Source: Altericroceibacterium spongiae
GTDB lineage: Bacteria > Pseudomonadota > Alphaproteobacteria > Sphingomonadales > Sphingomonadaceae
Length of the DNA stretch: 64,000 nt
Assembly: GCF_003610805.1 (NCBI RefSeq)
Contig: NZ_RAPF01000005.1
Span: 281,795 to 345,794 of the forward strand
Direction: 5' to 3'
A model generated the notes under the pieces. That model had not been told where the DNA came from. It made no database searches and saw only the letters and a program-made list of their open reading frames with translations. Shown here in pieces: positions 27,242 through 35,814 of this stretch. Position 1 is the stretch's first letter; each line of letters opens with the position of its first letter. Position numbers and translations under genes: made by a program.

Positions 27242-27940
27242 ATGAAGCTATCCCGTTCGCTCCTCTCGCTCCTCACACCGATCGCTGTGGCGCTCCTCCT
27301 TCTTTCGGCCCCTGGCAGTGCTCACGAGGGTCATAAGAAGGACCTGAGCGAGGCCGAGATGGCGCAGATGGAAATGCAGGATCATCCCGCTGCGCATCAT
27401 GATGGGGCGGAGATGATGCCCGACGCCATGATCGGCCCAGCAGGTGCCCGTCAAGCTTCGGCAAACGCCATGCCGCAGACAGCCGACCAGGCGCTCGCAG
27501 CCAAAATTGCCGAGAACCGGGTTACCTCGATCAGCGACTTCCTCGGTCGCCTCCACCCTGTCGCCGCGCATTTTCCGATTGCCCTCCTTTTGCTTGCTGC
27601 CTTGGGGGAACTATTGCTGACGATCCGGCCTGCTCTCGGCCTCGAAACCACGGTGCGCTTTCTTATCAGCGGGGGGGCCGCTGGCGCGCTTACCGCTGCA
27701 CTCCTCGGTTGGTTTGCTGCGGGATGGCGCCTCGAGGACCGCTCCGAGACGTTGGGACTGCACCGATGGAATGGAACGGCGATTGCAGCCGTTGCCCTTG
27801 TTGCGACCTGGCTGGCATTTCGCGCGAGGAACCGCACCCTTCTTCGTATCGTGCTGGCGGTGCTGGCGGTAGCACTCGTACTGCAAGGCTATCTCGGCGG
27901 CGAGATGGTTTTCGGCCCCAATCACCTTGGTCTGGAGTAA
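27242..27940 (+). CDS. DUF2231-type membrane protein with Met/His-rich periplasmic segment
   Basis: 232 residues. The signal peptide (ending GSAHEGH) leads to a His/Met-rich stretch (EMAQMEMQDHPAAHHDGAEMM). A four-helix membrane domain starts with LGRLHPVAAHFPIALLLLAALGEL, the DUF2231 signature with its conserved H-P-x-x-x-H. That motif may bind a metal or haem. It opens the rightward copper operon, 98 bases from the divergent CnrY-like gene. Copper handling is inferred from the ligand-rich segment and the operon. Confidence 0.75.
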   Translation: MKLSRSLLSLLTPIAVALLLLSAPGSAHEGHKKDLSEAEMAQMEMQDHPAAHHDGAEMMPDAMIGPAGARQASANAMPQTADQALAAKIAENRVTSISDFLGRLHPVAAHFPIALLLLAALGELLLTIRPALGLETTVRFLISGGAAGALTAALLGWFAAGWRLEDRSETLGLHRWNGTAIAAVALVATWLAFRARNRTLLRIVLAVLAVALVLQGYLGGEMVFGPNHLGLE

Positions 27941-27944
27941 GAGC

Positions 27945-28346
27945 ATGGAGCGAAAGACTTCGAAACACGTGCGATTAATCGGCGTTCTGCCGTTCTTGTT
28001 TTTGTCGCTGGCTGCTTGTGGAGCTTCGTCAGACGCTCGAAACGATCAAAAGAGTGACAGCAATGCGGAACCTTCTGCACCGCTCACCTCTGCGAGTGCT
28101 ACCCCGTCCCCGACCAGCAGCTCGATAGAATCCCGCACAGCCACTGCGGTCCGGGCACCGGTGGCGCCGGCAGCGTCGCAGTCAAATCCGGCGCCCGCTG
28201 AGGCGAAGACACCTGTTCGGGAAGGCTCCCATGCAGCGCCTGTACCAGCGCCCGCCCCCACCGGGACGCCTGTTAACGATCCGCATGCCGGCCACGACAT
28301 GTCGACCATGTCGGATGAAGACATGAAAGCAATGGGACACAACTGA
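27945..28346 (+). CDS. Small lipoprotein with metal-binding C-terminus
   Basis: 133 residues. The lipobox LAACG gives a lipoprotein. The mature part is a low-complexity Ser/Ala/Pro linker (about 28-108), ending in DPHAGHDMSTMSDEDMKAMGHN, rich in His and Met. It resembles a tethered periplasmic copper-binding tail. I know no named family. It sits 4 bases after the DUF2231 gene and its stop overlaps the next ATG. Confidence 0.7.
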   Translation: MERKTSKHVRLIGVLPFLFLSLAACGASSDARNDQKSDSNAEPSAPLTSASATPSPTSSSIESRTATAVRAPVAPAASQSNPAPAEAKTPVREGSHAAPVPAPAPTGTPVNDPHAGHDMSTMSDEDMKAMGHN

Positions 28347-28810
28347 TGAGCAAACGCAGACATCCGAACCATCGCCCACTTCTCCCCATACTTGGCACGA
28401 TATTGCTCGCAGCCTGTACGGGCGCGGCGCAGGCAGCCAGCTTCACCATGTATCGCGATCCCAGTTGCGGATGTTGCGAAGCCTGGGCGGCGCACATGCA
28501 GCAGGGCGACCGGCATGAAGTCGCAACGGTCGATCACCCCGACATGGCGTCGGTAAAGACGCAGCACGGTGTCCCCGATGACCTTCGTTCGTGTCATACC
28601 ATGATCGCGGATGGGTACGTCATCGAGGGCCACGTGCCCGCCGCCGACGTCGAGCGCTTGCTCGCAGAAAGGCCCGACTGGGTGGAAGGTCTGGCGGTGG
28701 CCGGTATGCCGCTCGGATCGCCCGGCATGGAGGCGGGGGGCAAAGTGCAACCCTACCAGGTCATAGCGTTCGGCAACGGGCGCCGCGAGGTTTTCGCGTC
28801 CTATCCCTGA
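28346..28810 (+). CDS. DUF411 metal-binding protein
   Basis: 154 residues with a signal peptide (about 1-30). The core MYRDPSCGCCEAWAAHM carries the CxCC metal site of DUF411 proteins, followed by CHTMIADGYVIEGHVPAADV and GLAVAGMPLGSPGME, both family hallmarks. These proteins are frequent companions of CopA/CopB and CusF in copper clusters. The likely role is periplasmic copper binding. Confidence 0.88.
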   Translation: MSKRRHPNHRPLLPILGTILLAACTGAAQAASFTMYRDPSCGCCEAWAAHMQQGDRHEVATVDHPDMASVKTQHGVPDDLRSCHTMIADGYVIEGHVPAADVERLLAERPDWVEGLAVAGMPLGSPGMEAGGKVQPYQVIAFGNGRREVFASYP

Positions 28811-28849
28811 TTTCAGTCATACGCACCTGCGAAGCAGAGGAGGCAATCC

Positions 28850-31216
28850 ATGAGCTGTTGCGACACCCATCAGGCAGGCCACGCCCAAGGTGAAGCTACC
28901 GCCATCGACCCTGTCTGCGGCATGAGCGTGGCGATCGAGGGTGCTACGCATATCGCCGAGCACGACGGCGCAACCCATCACTTCTGTTCGGCGCGGTGCA
29001 AGGACAAGTTCGTCAGCGACCCGGAGCACTATCTGTCGGGCGCGCATCTTGAGCAGGTCGAGGACGTTCCCGAGGGGACGATTTACACCTGTCCCATGCA
29101 TCCCGAAATCCGGCAGGTAGGACCGGGAAGCTGCCCCATCTGCGGAATGGCTCTGGAGCCTGAGACGGTCAGCCTCGAGGATGGACCCGATCCCGAACTC
29201 GTTGACATGACGCGCCGCTTCTGGGTCAGCGCGCTCTTCACCCTGCCGTTGTTCGTCTACGCGATGAGCGACATGGTGCCCGGGATCAGCTTCGACCGGC
29301 TGATCGAACCGGCACGTGCGCAATGGGCGCAGCTGGCCCTCGCCACACCGGTCGTACTTTGGGGCGGGTGGCCGTTCTTCGTACGGGCGTGGCAGTCGCT
29401 CAGGACCCGCAACCTCAACATGTTTACGCTGATCGGTTTCGGCGTAGCGATCGCATTCCTGTTCAGTCTCGTCGCGACGCTCCTGCCCGACATATTCCCG
29501 CCCGCCTTCCGCGATCACTCAGGCCGGGTCGGCGTCTATTACGAGGCGGCGGCGGTCATCACCACGCTCGTCCTACTTGGCCAGGTGCTTGAACTCAGGG
29601 CGCGGGGTTCGACCTCGAGCGCGCTGCGTGCGTTGCTCGAACTCGCGCCTCCGACCGCACTCAAGATCTTCGGCAGTGGCGACGAGCGCGAAGTCTCTCT
29701 CGACCAATTGGCGAGCGGTGACCTGCTCCGCGTCCGCCCTGGCGATAAGGTGCCGGTCGATGGCGAGGTGACCGAGGGTTCGAGCGCGATCGACGAGTCC
29801 ATGATCAGCGGTGAGCCATTGCCCGTGTCCAAGAAGGCCGGCGACCAGGTTATCGGCGGAACGGTCAACCAGACCGGCGGCTTCGTTATGCGTGCAGGCG
29901 CGGTCGGCAAGAACACGATGCTGTCCAAGATCGTCCAGATGGTCGCCGAGGCACAGCGCAGCCGGGCACCGATCCAGCGCCTGGCCGATCAGGTCGCGGC
30001 CTGGTTCGTGCCTTCGGTCGTCGTCATCGCGGTCGTTACCTTTATCGTCTGGGCCATCTGGGGGCCATTCCCCGCGCTTGCCTATGCACTGGTCAACGCG
30101 ATCGCCGTTCTCATCATTGCATGTCCCTGCGCGCTCGGCCTCGCAACCCCGATGTCGATCATGACCGGCACCGGCAAGGGGGCCCAGCACGGCATCCTCA
30201 TTCGCAACGCCGAGGCGCTGGAGACTCTCGAAAAGATCGACACGCTGGTGGTCGACAAAACGGGCACTCTCACCATGGGCAAGCCTGATCTCGTCTCGGT
30301 CACTCCCCGAGTGGCACTGGACGAGGCCGAGTTCCTTTCCGCCGTCGCCGCGGTCGAAGCCGGGAGCGAGCATCCGCTCGCCCATGCAATAGTTGAAGGC
30401 ACCAAGGCGCGAGGCGTGGCGTTCGAGGCAGCGTATGATTTGTCGTCGATTACCGGCGAGGGTGTCGAGGCGCGCGTGGGACCGCGGAAGGTCGCCATTG
30501 GCAACGAGAAACTGATGCGGCGGCTCGGGATCGATGATGCGGAATGGCTCGCGTCCGCAGAATCCGGACGCTCCCAAGGCCAAACCGTGATGTTCGTGGC
30601 CATCAATGGCGCACCGGCAGGGCTGATCGCGGTCGCTGATCCGATCAAGCCGACCAGCCCTGCGGCCATTAGGGCGCTGCACGAGCGCGGGATCGAAGTG
30701 GTCATGCTAACCGGCGATAGCCGCGCCACCGCCGAAGCCGTGGCCCGCCAGCTCGGTATCGACGAGGTCGAGGCAAACGTCTCGCCCGAGGACAAGCATC
30801 GCAAAATCGAGGCGCTCAAGGCCTCCGGTAAGCGCGTCGCAATGGCAGGGGACGGCATCAACGACGCGCCAGCGCTGGCGGCTGCGGATGTTGGCATTGC
30901 AATGGGAACCGGCACCGACGTGGCGATCGAAAGCGCCGGTGTGACGCTGGTACGCGGCGACCTGACCGGTGTGCTCCAGGCGATTGTCCTGTCGCGCGCC
31001 ACCATGCGCAATATTCGCCAAAATCTCGTATTCGCGTTCGGTTACAATGCGCTCGGCATACCGGTAGCGGCGGGCGTGCTGTTTCCCGCCTTTGGCCTTC
31101 TTCTCAATCCGATGATCGCTGCCGCGGCCATGAGCCTCTCGTCGGTGTCGGTCATCGCCAATGCCCTGCGTCTTCGTGGGCTCAAACTTCCAACCTTGAG
31201 CGAAGGTCGGCCATGA
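28850..31216 (+). CDS. Copper-translocating P-type ATPase with YHS and heavy-metal-binding domains
   Basis: 788 residues. The N-terminus has a YHS domain (DPVCGMSV to [10 protein letters not shown], about 20-62) and a YTCPMHPEI...CPICGMAL heavy-metal-binding domain (about 78-105) instead of the usual HMA. Eight membrane segments follow, with ACPCALG (CPC at about 425-427), the phosphorylation site DKTGT (Asp469), the SEHPLA box and [10 protein letters not shown]. The CPC motif and a membrane YN...M-x-x-S-S pattern fit Cu(I)-exporting P1B-1 ATPases. It is the main inner-membrane exporter of this island. Confidence 0.93.
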   Translation: MSCCDTHQAGHAQGEATAIDPVCGMSVAIEGATHIAEHDGATHHFCSARCKDKFVSDPEHYLSGAHLEQVEDVPEGTIYTCPMHPEIRQVGPGSCPICGMALEPETVSLEDGPDPELVDMTRRFWVSALFTLPLFVYAMSDMVPGISFDRLIEPARAQWAQLALATPVVLWGGWPFFVRAWQSLRTRNLNMFTLIGFGVAIAFLFSLVATLLPDIFPPAFRDHSGRVGVYYEAAAVITTLVLLGQVLELRARGSTSSALRALLELAPPTALKIFGSGDEREVSLDQLASGDLLRVRPGDKVPVDGEVTEGSSAIDESMISGEPLPVSKKAGDQVIGGTVNQTGGFVMRAGAVGKNTMLSKIVQMVAEAQRSRAPIQRLADQVAAWFVPSVVVIAVVTFIVWAIWGPFPALAYALVNAIAVLIIACPCALGLATPMSIMTGTGKGAQHGILIRNAEALETLEKIDTLVVDKTGTLTMGKPDLVSVTPRVALDEAEFLSAVAAVEAGSEHPLAHAIVEGTKARGVAFEAAYDLSSITGEGVEARVGPRKVAIGNEKLMRRLGIDDAEWLASAESGRSQGQTVMFVAINGAPAGLIAVADPIKPTSPAAIRALHERGIEVVMLTGDSRATAEAVARQLGIDEVEANVSPEDKHRKIEALKASGKRVAMAGDGINDAPALAAADVGIAMGTGTDVAIESAGVTLVRGDLTGVLQAIVLSRATMRNIRQNLVFAFGYNALGIPVAAGVLFPAFGLLLNPMIAAAAMSLSSVSVIANALRLRGLKLPTLSEGRP

Positions 31217-31629
31217 TCGCGGCAACGGCAATCGGGATTTCACTCTTTATTGCGTCACTGATCTTGCACTTGGCCATGCTGAGACTTGCGAAGAAGCTTT
31301 CACCGCCGGGGCTTGCGCCGACCGGTTTGCGGCTGACGGGCGGATCGCTGCTCGTTCTCATCAGCCACATGATGGTAGCCGTTGTTTTCGCGGCCGGTTT
31401 TGCATGGGCCGCCTCGCTCGGTCTTGGCGGGTTCGCCAAGGAACCGGCCATGTCGGCTATGGATTACTATTACTTCGCCCTGATCACCGTGACGACAGTG
31501 GGCTTGGGCGACATCTATCCAACCGATCACCTCAGGGTGATCGCGGGCATCGCGTCGCTGACAGGTTTCATCCTGATCAGCTGCACAGCCCAGTACGTAT
31601 ACAAGACGATGAGCCAACAGGAGGATTGA
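31213..31629 (+). CDS. Two-TM potassium-channel-like protein
   Basis: 138 residues with a long N-terminal membrane segment, a second one, a pore loop with [10 protein letters not shown] (filter TVGLGD at about 95-100) and a last membrane helix. The pore motif matches the ion_trans_2 family, where the K+ filter is TVGYGD or TVGLGD. No RCK or ligand domain is present. It overlaps the ATPase gene by 4 bases, an unusual partner for a copper exporter. It might balance charge during metal export, but this is speculation. Confidence 0.75.
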   Translation: MIAATAIGISLFIASLILHLAMLRLAKKLSPPGLAPTGLRLTGGSLLVLISHMMVAVVFAAGFAWAASLGLGGFAKEPAMSAMDYYYFALITVTTVGLGDIYPTDHLRVIAGIASLTGFILISCTAQYVYKTMSQQED

Positions 31630-32253
31630 ATGGCCGACAACCACAGCGCGGATCACCAGCAGAACGGTGGTGGAGGCAACTACTGGCGCTTCATGGCGAT
31701 GGTGGCGACGTCGACCGCGATCATGTTCGGCCTGATGTATCTAAACACATACGAGCTTGATCACGTGTTCTGGAGCGAGACGCGCTTCTGGATGACGTTC
31801 GTCATGGGCGGCATGATGATGATCGTCATGCTCCTCTTCATGTGGGGCATGTACAAGGACAAGACCAAGAACTTCATCATCCTGGGCGTAGGCGCGCTGG
31901 TCTTTGCGGTGGCGCTGTGGCTGGTCCGCAGCCAGGCGACCGTCAACGACGAAGAGTACATGTCGGCTATGATCCCTCACCATTCGATCGCAATCATGAC
32001 GAGTGCGCGGGCTGAGATCACCGATCCGCGTGTTCGCAAGTTGGCGGACTCGATCATTGAGGCTCAGGTCAAAGAAATTGCAGAGATGAAGTTGCTGATC
32101 GAAGACATCGAAAGGAACGGTGAGATGGGCGACGGCACGCCACTCCCCGCGCGGACGACCGATCTCACACCAGAGCTATTGCAGGAAGCCGAACAGGCGG
32201 TCGAGCGTCCTATCAGCCCGGAGGTGCGCGACGAGGTTACGACGCGCGAATAG
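31630..32253 (+). CDS. DUF305 membrane protein
   Basis: 207 residues. Three membrane segments (about 20-40, 53-75, 82-98) include a Met-rich one (MTFVMGGMMMIVMLLFMWGM). A DUF305 helical domain follows, with YMSAMIPHHSIAIMTSARAEITDPRVRKLADSIIEAQVKEIAEMK. The MIPHH and downstream His/Met positions are the family's ferritin-like metal site. Proteins of this type are common in copper islands. It is the last gene of the rightward operon and the last intact gene before the composition break. Confidence 0.85.
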   Translation: MADNHSADHQQNGGGGNYWRFMAMVATSTAIMFGLMYLNTYELDHVFWSETRFWMTFVMGGMMMIVMLLFMWGMYKDKTKNFIILGVGALVFAVALWLVRSQATVNDEEYMSAMIPHHSIAIMTSARAEITDPRVRKLADSIIEAQVKEIAEMKLLIEDIERNGEMGDGTPLPARTTDLTPELLQEAEQAVERPISPEVRDEVTTRE

Positions 32254-32267
32254 ATGCTCCGGCCAGA

Positions 32268-32308
32268 TTTATCCCGCAATTCACGAAAATGTGAATTTGC
32301 GGGATAAA
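32268..32308. repeat. Large inverted repeat after the copper operon
   Basis: Arms TTTATCCCGCAATTCAC and GTGAATTTGCGGGATAAA pair over 17 positions with one extra base, around a 6-base loop. It begins 15 bases after the DUF305 stop. It could be a terminator (there is no proper T-run) or a recombinase/att-type site at the element edge. Its symmetry is far stronger than chance. Confidence 0.6.
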
Positions 32309-32402
32309 AACGTGATCGGATGGCTTTGCGGAGATGGTTCGCTGACCGTTTTTGTGGACTTGCATCGACGATGCCAAAGCTGGATAATTGCGTATTCTGA
32401 GT

Positions 32403-32458
32403 CCTCAAAAAGGCATCGAACCAATGCATTAGACGGCTTTTGAGGGCCTTTTGAGGGC
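32403..32458. repeat. Hairpin with perfect tandem 11-base repeats
   Basis: CTTTTGAGGGC occurs twice head to tail (32437-32447 and 32448-32458). CCTCAAAAAGGC at 32403-32414 is the near-inverted partner, so either copy can pair with it. The loop itself can fold as GCAT-CGAACCA-ATGC. Possible roles are a terminator or a protein-binding/integration site. Confidence 0.5.
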
Positions 32459-32620
32459 TTTTTGGAGAAGGCCGAATTCCTAACTAGCTGATAAGACATA
32501 TAAAATCAGTTCGAATGTGATGCCTCTTCTGGCACCATTTGTTCTTCTCACGTTCTCCCAAATAATCTGTAAAACCCGCTGAGACCCTTGGAAATTAGCC
32601 CTTGGATCGTTCCGGAACGT

Positions 32621-32656
32621 CCCGCAAAATCTCGGGGTCCAAGAGATTTTTGTGGG
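32621..32656. repeat. Imperfect hairpin with T-rich right arm
   Basis: CCCGCAAAATCTC (32621-32633) pairs with GAGATTTTTGTGGG (32643-32656) with one mismatch and one extra base, loop of 9. It may be an old terminator; no gene ends nearby. Confidence 0.4.
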
Positions 32657-32721
32657 TCTTTGCGAAACCACACTGGGAAAAGGCCCGCACATGCCTCTAA
32701 CCGAATCCTGGCTTCGCACTC

Positions 32722-32895
32722 TCAAGAAGAAAAGACAGGCTTTACAAAGTTGCTGGCCAGCTCGGCCTCTACACTAGTGATTATCCAGCCGGTAGCAGGC
32801 AATGAAGTGCCCCCATCTTTGAGCAGTTGGAGGACTCTCTTCTCGGTTAGTGTGGTCTCACCAGTGTCAGGGCGAGAACTGATCGCAAAGGTACG
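32722..32895 (-). pseudogene. Relic similar to peptide chain release factor 3 (prfC)
   Basis: Read leftward from 32895 the frame gives RTFAISSRPDTGETTLTEK, which matches the RF3 start RTFAIISHPDAGKTTLTEK at 15 of 19 positions, P-loop included. The P-loop lysine has become Glu (GETT), so GTP binding would be lost. The frame stays open to a stop at 32722 but drifts from the family after about 20 codons, and no RF3 sequence is seen on the other side. A degraded fragment is the best explanation. The match is short, so chance cannot be fully excluded. Confidence 0.45.
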
Positions 32896-33045
32896 TGTGA
32901 GGTGAAACTGACAAAGGGATCGGACATTTCTCGAGAGGTGGCCTGTTGGAGGGAGCGTTCCCTCGTCGTGCGGATTGTTCTATAAAGAAAGAGAGCGGGT
33001 TTTCCCAAGTTTCCCCGTCGATAGATATATGAGGATAATCGGGAC

Positions 33046-33558
33046 ATGACGATACGCACGCTGGTTTTGGTATTTCTCCTTGGCACGCTTATCGCACCAC
33101 CAGCCATCGCTTCTGCGCAGAAGAGTGGGGAACAGGAAGTACAGGATGACGAAACGCTGAAAAAGGCGGGTGATATTGCGACCCAGCCCGCCCGCGATGT
33201 CGGCGTTTCGAAGACGAAGATACCGCCTGTGCTGACAAAGGCTGCAAAAAATCCTTATGCGCCGCCGAGCGGCCGTAAATGCTCGGCGATGATTGCCGAT
33301 ATGAGGACACTCAATGAAGCGCTCGGCCCCGACTTCAGCGATGACGAGAAGGAAAATGAAGATCGCGCGGGCAAGATTGCCGAAGCTGCAGGACAGATGG
33401 TGGTTAATTCGCTGATCCCGTTTCGTGGCCTGGTGCGCGAAATTAGCGGGGCGGCGTCCGCCGAGCGGCGGCTACAGGCAGCGATCGGCGCTGGAGTGGC
33501 GCGGCGCGGCTATTTGCGCGGCCTTGCCACCGCACGCGGTTGCAAGATCCCAGAATAA
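33046..33558 (+). CDS. Secreted protein of unknown function
   Basis: 170 residues. A signal peptide (about 1-24, ending AIASAQ) is followed by a charged helical region and a motif KNPYAPPSGRKCSAMIADMRTLNEALGPDFSDDEKENEDRAG. The C-terminal half is a helical, glycine-containing segment (VVNSLIPFRGLVREISGAASAERR) with two cysteines in the whole mature protein. I do not recognise a named family, though it has the look of a conserved sphingomonad envelope protein. It is the first gene right of the boundary zone. The 213 bases after it hold nothing evident. Confidence 0.65.
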   Translation: MTIRTLVLVFLLGTLIAPPAIASAQKSGEQEVQDDETLKKAGDIATQPARDVGVSKTKIPPVLTKAAKNPYAPPSGRKCSAMIADMRTLNEALGPDFSDDEKENEDRAGKIAEAAGQMVVNSLIPFRGLVREISGAASAERRLQAAIGAGVARRGYLRGLATARGCKIPE

Positions 33559-33771
33559 AACGCGGCGAAGTCATGCTTTGATTCGGGTGTTCGCCAAGAA
33601 GGCAGGTTCCCAGTTGCAATGTTCCTCAATGAGGAGGCATCTGCGAAGGCCTGAACGGAGTAGCCTCAATGTGCTTAGGTGAGGCGGCTTACACCCATCA
33701 AATCCGCTCAGTCTTTGCCTCGATTGAGCAGGCCTCAGTTGAACAGGAATGCCTCTATCACAACAAAATAT

Positions 33772-35013
33772 CTAATGCGTATCAGGTATAACTGCGCGCA
33801 AGGCGGGATCACCAGCGGCCTGAGCTTCGGCCAGCACACGTAAGGCGTTTCCTCCCATTACTTTGCGAACATCATCTGACGAATGGCCTTCAGCGAGCAA
33901 AGCCTCACTAATGCGCGGGTAATCAGCGACACTGTTGAAGCCATCGACGCCGCCACCGCCATCGAAGTCACCGCTAATGCCGACATGATCAATACCGGCA
34001 ACTTCGATGGCATGATTGATATGCTCCATCAAATCGCTAAAATTCGCTTTAGGCACCGGCCATTTCTCATCAATTTTCCGCCGTTTCGTCACAAATTCGC
34101 GACGTTCTTCTTCGGTCATGGAATCGAATTTGCGCATTGCTTCACCCATCAGGGCACGCATCGCCTTTTCTCTTTCAGGTTCAGGGATTTTGGGCTGATC
34201 GATCATATAATCGTTAAAGGCGTTGATTTGTACAACGCCTCCCTTTGCCGCCAAGGCGCGTAAATCTTCATCCGATACATTGCGCGGATGATCGTGAACC
34301 GCACGGACGCCGGAATGGGACAAGATGATAGGTGCATCCGATAAAGCAAGCACTTGTCTCAAGGTTTCGTCCGAGGCATGCGAGCAATCGATCAGGATGC
34401 CCAGCCGATTGGCTTCTTTTACGAATTCACGCCCTTTAGGGCTCAATCCGTGCCATTCCGGCGTATCCGTGGCGCTGTCAGCCAAAGCGTTATTACGGAA
34501 ATGGACCGGAGAGGCCATCGTCACCCCCAGTCTCTGAAAACTGGAAAGAAGCGAAACATTCTCGGCGAATGGCGAGCCGTTTTCCATACTCATAAACACA
34601 AAGTGTCGCCCTGCCGCCACTGCCTCGCGGGCTTCCTGCGGGGTTATGACGAAGCGGAAAATGTCGGGATGCGCCGATACCATTTCACGAATCTGCACAG
34701 CTCGCACCAGAGCATTATCGCGTGCAGTACGCATTCCTTCAACGGTACGCGGACCTTGCGGAGTGTAGATTGCGAAAAAACCGCCATCCACCCCGCCATC
34801 ATTCATACGAGGCACATCGACCTGATCGCCATCGATCTCCACATCGTGCCGGTCTGTAATGTTCCAGCCCGGCCGCCCCAGATTAGCAGGCGTATCGAAG
34901 TGGGTGTCGAGTACAACAGCTTCCTGATGTACCTTGGCAGGATCCAGCGCAGGCCCCGCTCCGATCAAGAATGGTGCCAGAGTCAGAAAAAAGAGAGGGT
35001 TCTGTCGCATCAA
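33772..35013 (-). CDS. Membrane (renal-type) dipeptidase, peptidase M19 family
   Basis: 413 residues with a signal peptide (about 1-20). M19 motifs are present: VVLDTHFDTPAN (first metal ligands), GGVDGGFFAIY, FMSMENGSPF (bridging Glu), GILIDCSHASDETL, PIILSHSG and HVGISGDFDGGGG near the C-terminus. Members cleave dipeptides, or hydrolyse related amides, with two zinc ions. The exported location suggests a periplasmic scavenging role. Its DNA is A+T-richer than the conjugation and copper regions. It is monocistronic, with 96 bases before the next gene on the other strand. Confidence 0.9.
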   Translation of the reverse strand: MMRQNPLFFLTLAPFLIGAGPALDPAKVHQEAVVLDTHFDTPANLGRPGWNITDRHDVEIDGDQVDVPRMNDGGVDGGFFAIYTPQGPRTVEGMRTARDNALVRAVQIREMVSAHPDIFRFVITPQEAREAVAAGRHFVFMSMENGSPFAENVSLLSSFQRLGVTMASPVHFRNNALADSATDTPEWHGLSPKGREFVKEANRLGILIDCSHASDETLRQVLALSDAPIILSHSGVRAVHDHPRNVSDEDLRALAAKGGVVQINAFNDYMIDQPKIPEPEREKAMRALMGEAMRKFDSMTEEERREFVTKRRKIDEKWPVPKANFSDLMEHINHAIEVAGIDHVGISGDFDGGGGVDGFNSVADYPRISEALLAEGHSSDDVRKVMGGNALRVLAEAQAAGDPALRAVIPDTH

Positions 35014-35145
35014 AAGACTGTCCGATCTTCCACATGTTGTTCCACATCCTTACGCGCGAACCACAGGGTACGAAAGGTCTTGGATGTCAAATAGGATAGC
35101 TGGTCCGAATTGTGCGTTGTCCCCGACCGGCCCATCTGGCTATTT

Positions 35146-35460
35146 ATGATCTGGGTCTTTGTCGGCAGCCACACTGCGGACAAGAGTTTTCATGAGCACC
35201 GATTTGCTTGGTATTTTCCGAAGGCTGGGTTTCTATGGTTGATCCCGCTCGCCTGCTATTTCATGATCGGCATTCAGATATTCAGGGGCATCAGTTCCGA
35301 CGCGGGTGCATGGGAAGGCGCGGGCCGATTGGTTTTGGCAGCGGCATGGTGGTTTCCGTTTTTCCTCGCAATCTCATTGCTCGAAATTGGGCACAATCGC
35401 TTGATGGAGAAGCGAGTGGAGTGCCAACCGACTGGCAAGCTGCGACCCGGAAACGATTAG
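35146..35460 (+). CDS. Small membrane protein, unknown
   Basis: 104 residues from an ATG at 35146; a TTG at 35110 is an alternative. Two membrane segments (about 28-45 FLWLIPLACYFMIGIQIF and 59-80 GRLVLAAAWWFPFFLAISLLEIG) are separated by an acidic loop. The tail is basic. I recognise no family. Reading both membrane helices in frame makes a real gene likely but not certain. Confidence 0.45.
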   Translation: MIWVFVGSHTADKSFHEHRFAWYFPKAGFLWLIPLACYFMIGIQIFRGISSDAGAWEGAGRLVLAAAWWFPFFLAISLLEIGHNRLMEKRVECQPTGKLRPGND

Positions 35461-35654
35461 CCATAAACCCGCAGAAAACCGCGCTTCTAATCAAATTCGA
35501 TTGGCCGATCATTTTCGATTGAGAAGCTACCGCCTCTCGAAACCCACACATTTCCATCGTTTCCAGCCGCGATCTGTCGCGCAGGGTGTGTAGGGTTCCC
35601 AGCTTCCACGGCTGGCGCCGGCATGGCTTCCCGAATTGTATTGCAGTCCATTGG

Positions 35655-35790
35655 CAATCCGGTCCGGCTGGATGCGACGAAGCGCAACAGCCGGTTATTG
35701 ATTTGTTGGGATTTGGTGGATATATCCACTTCAACAAAGCCCGCCACGCCTCTCAACGATGCGCACCATGGCGGGCTACTTTGTTTTTGG
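35655..35790 (+). ncRNA. Structured RNA upstream of abiF (candidate abiF RNA / RNA antitoxin)
   Basis: Three hairpins line up directly before the AbiF-type gene. Hairpin 1 (35664-35694): CCGGCTG pairs perfectly with CAGCCGG, then a small internal loop and an inner TGCG/CGCA stem with loop ACGAAG. Hairpin 2 (35703-35737): TTGTTG/CAACAA with an inner perfect palindrome GTGGATATATCCAC. Hairpin 3 (35739-35776): GCCCGCCA/TGGCGGGC, extended by CAAA/TTTG, then a run of five T at 35784-35788, as in an intrinsic terminator. The RNA would end about 25 bases before the abiF ATG. A conserved structured RNA upstream of abiF genes is known; the exact 5' end here is inferred. Confidence 0.72.
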
Positions 35791-35814
35791 CCTTGGCTCG
35801 CGCATAAGCCGACA

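Larger units (their letters stand above)
32254..33045. other. Gene-free boundary zone between the G+C-rich element and the chromosome
   Basis: 792 bases without a convincing intact gene. G+C content drops visibly compared with the copper and tra regions. It contains a 41-base palindrome (32268-32308), a hairpin plus perfect tandem 11-mers (32403-32458), the palindrome CGTTCCGGAACG (32608-32619), another hairpin (32621-32656) and a fragment similar to release factor 3 (32839-32895). I read it as the decayed edge of the integrated element; the exact att site is not identifiable from this window alone. Confidence 0.5.

Noticed and set aside
29573..30682. Minus-strand reading frame of 369 codons opposite the Cu ATPase
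   Set aside because: No recognisable domain, no ribosome site; the plus-strand ATPase is certain.
32403..32458. tRNA fragment (the reverse strand contains GGTTCGATGC like a T arm)
   Set aside because: No acceptor, D or anticodon arm fits; the segment is better explained by the inverted and tandem repeats.
32847..33107. 86-codon minus-strand gene overlapping the secreted-protein start
   Set aside because: No ribosome site or domain; it overlaps the start of the better supported plus-strand gene and the RF3-like relic is in another frame.
35623..35814. N-terminal extension of the AbiF protein (64 extra codons)
   Set aside because: It runs through the three hairpins and the terminator-like T-run, has no family similarity, and the ATG at 35815 gives the normal family start.
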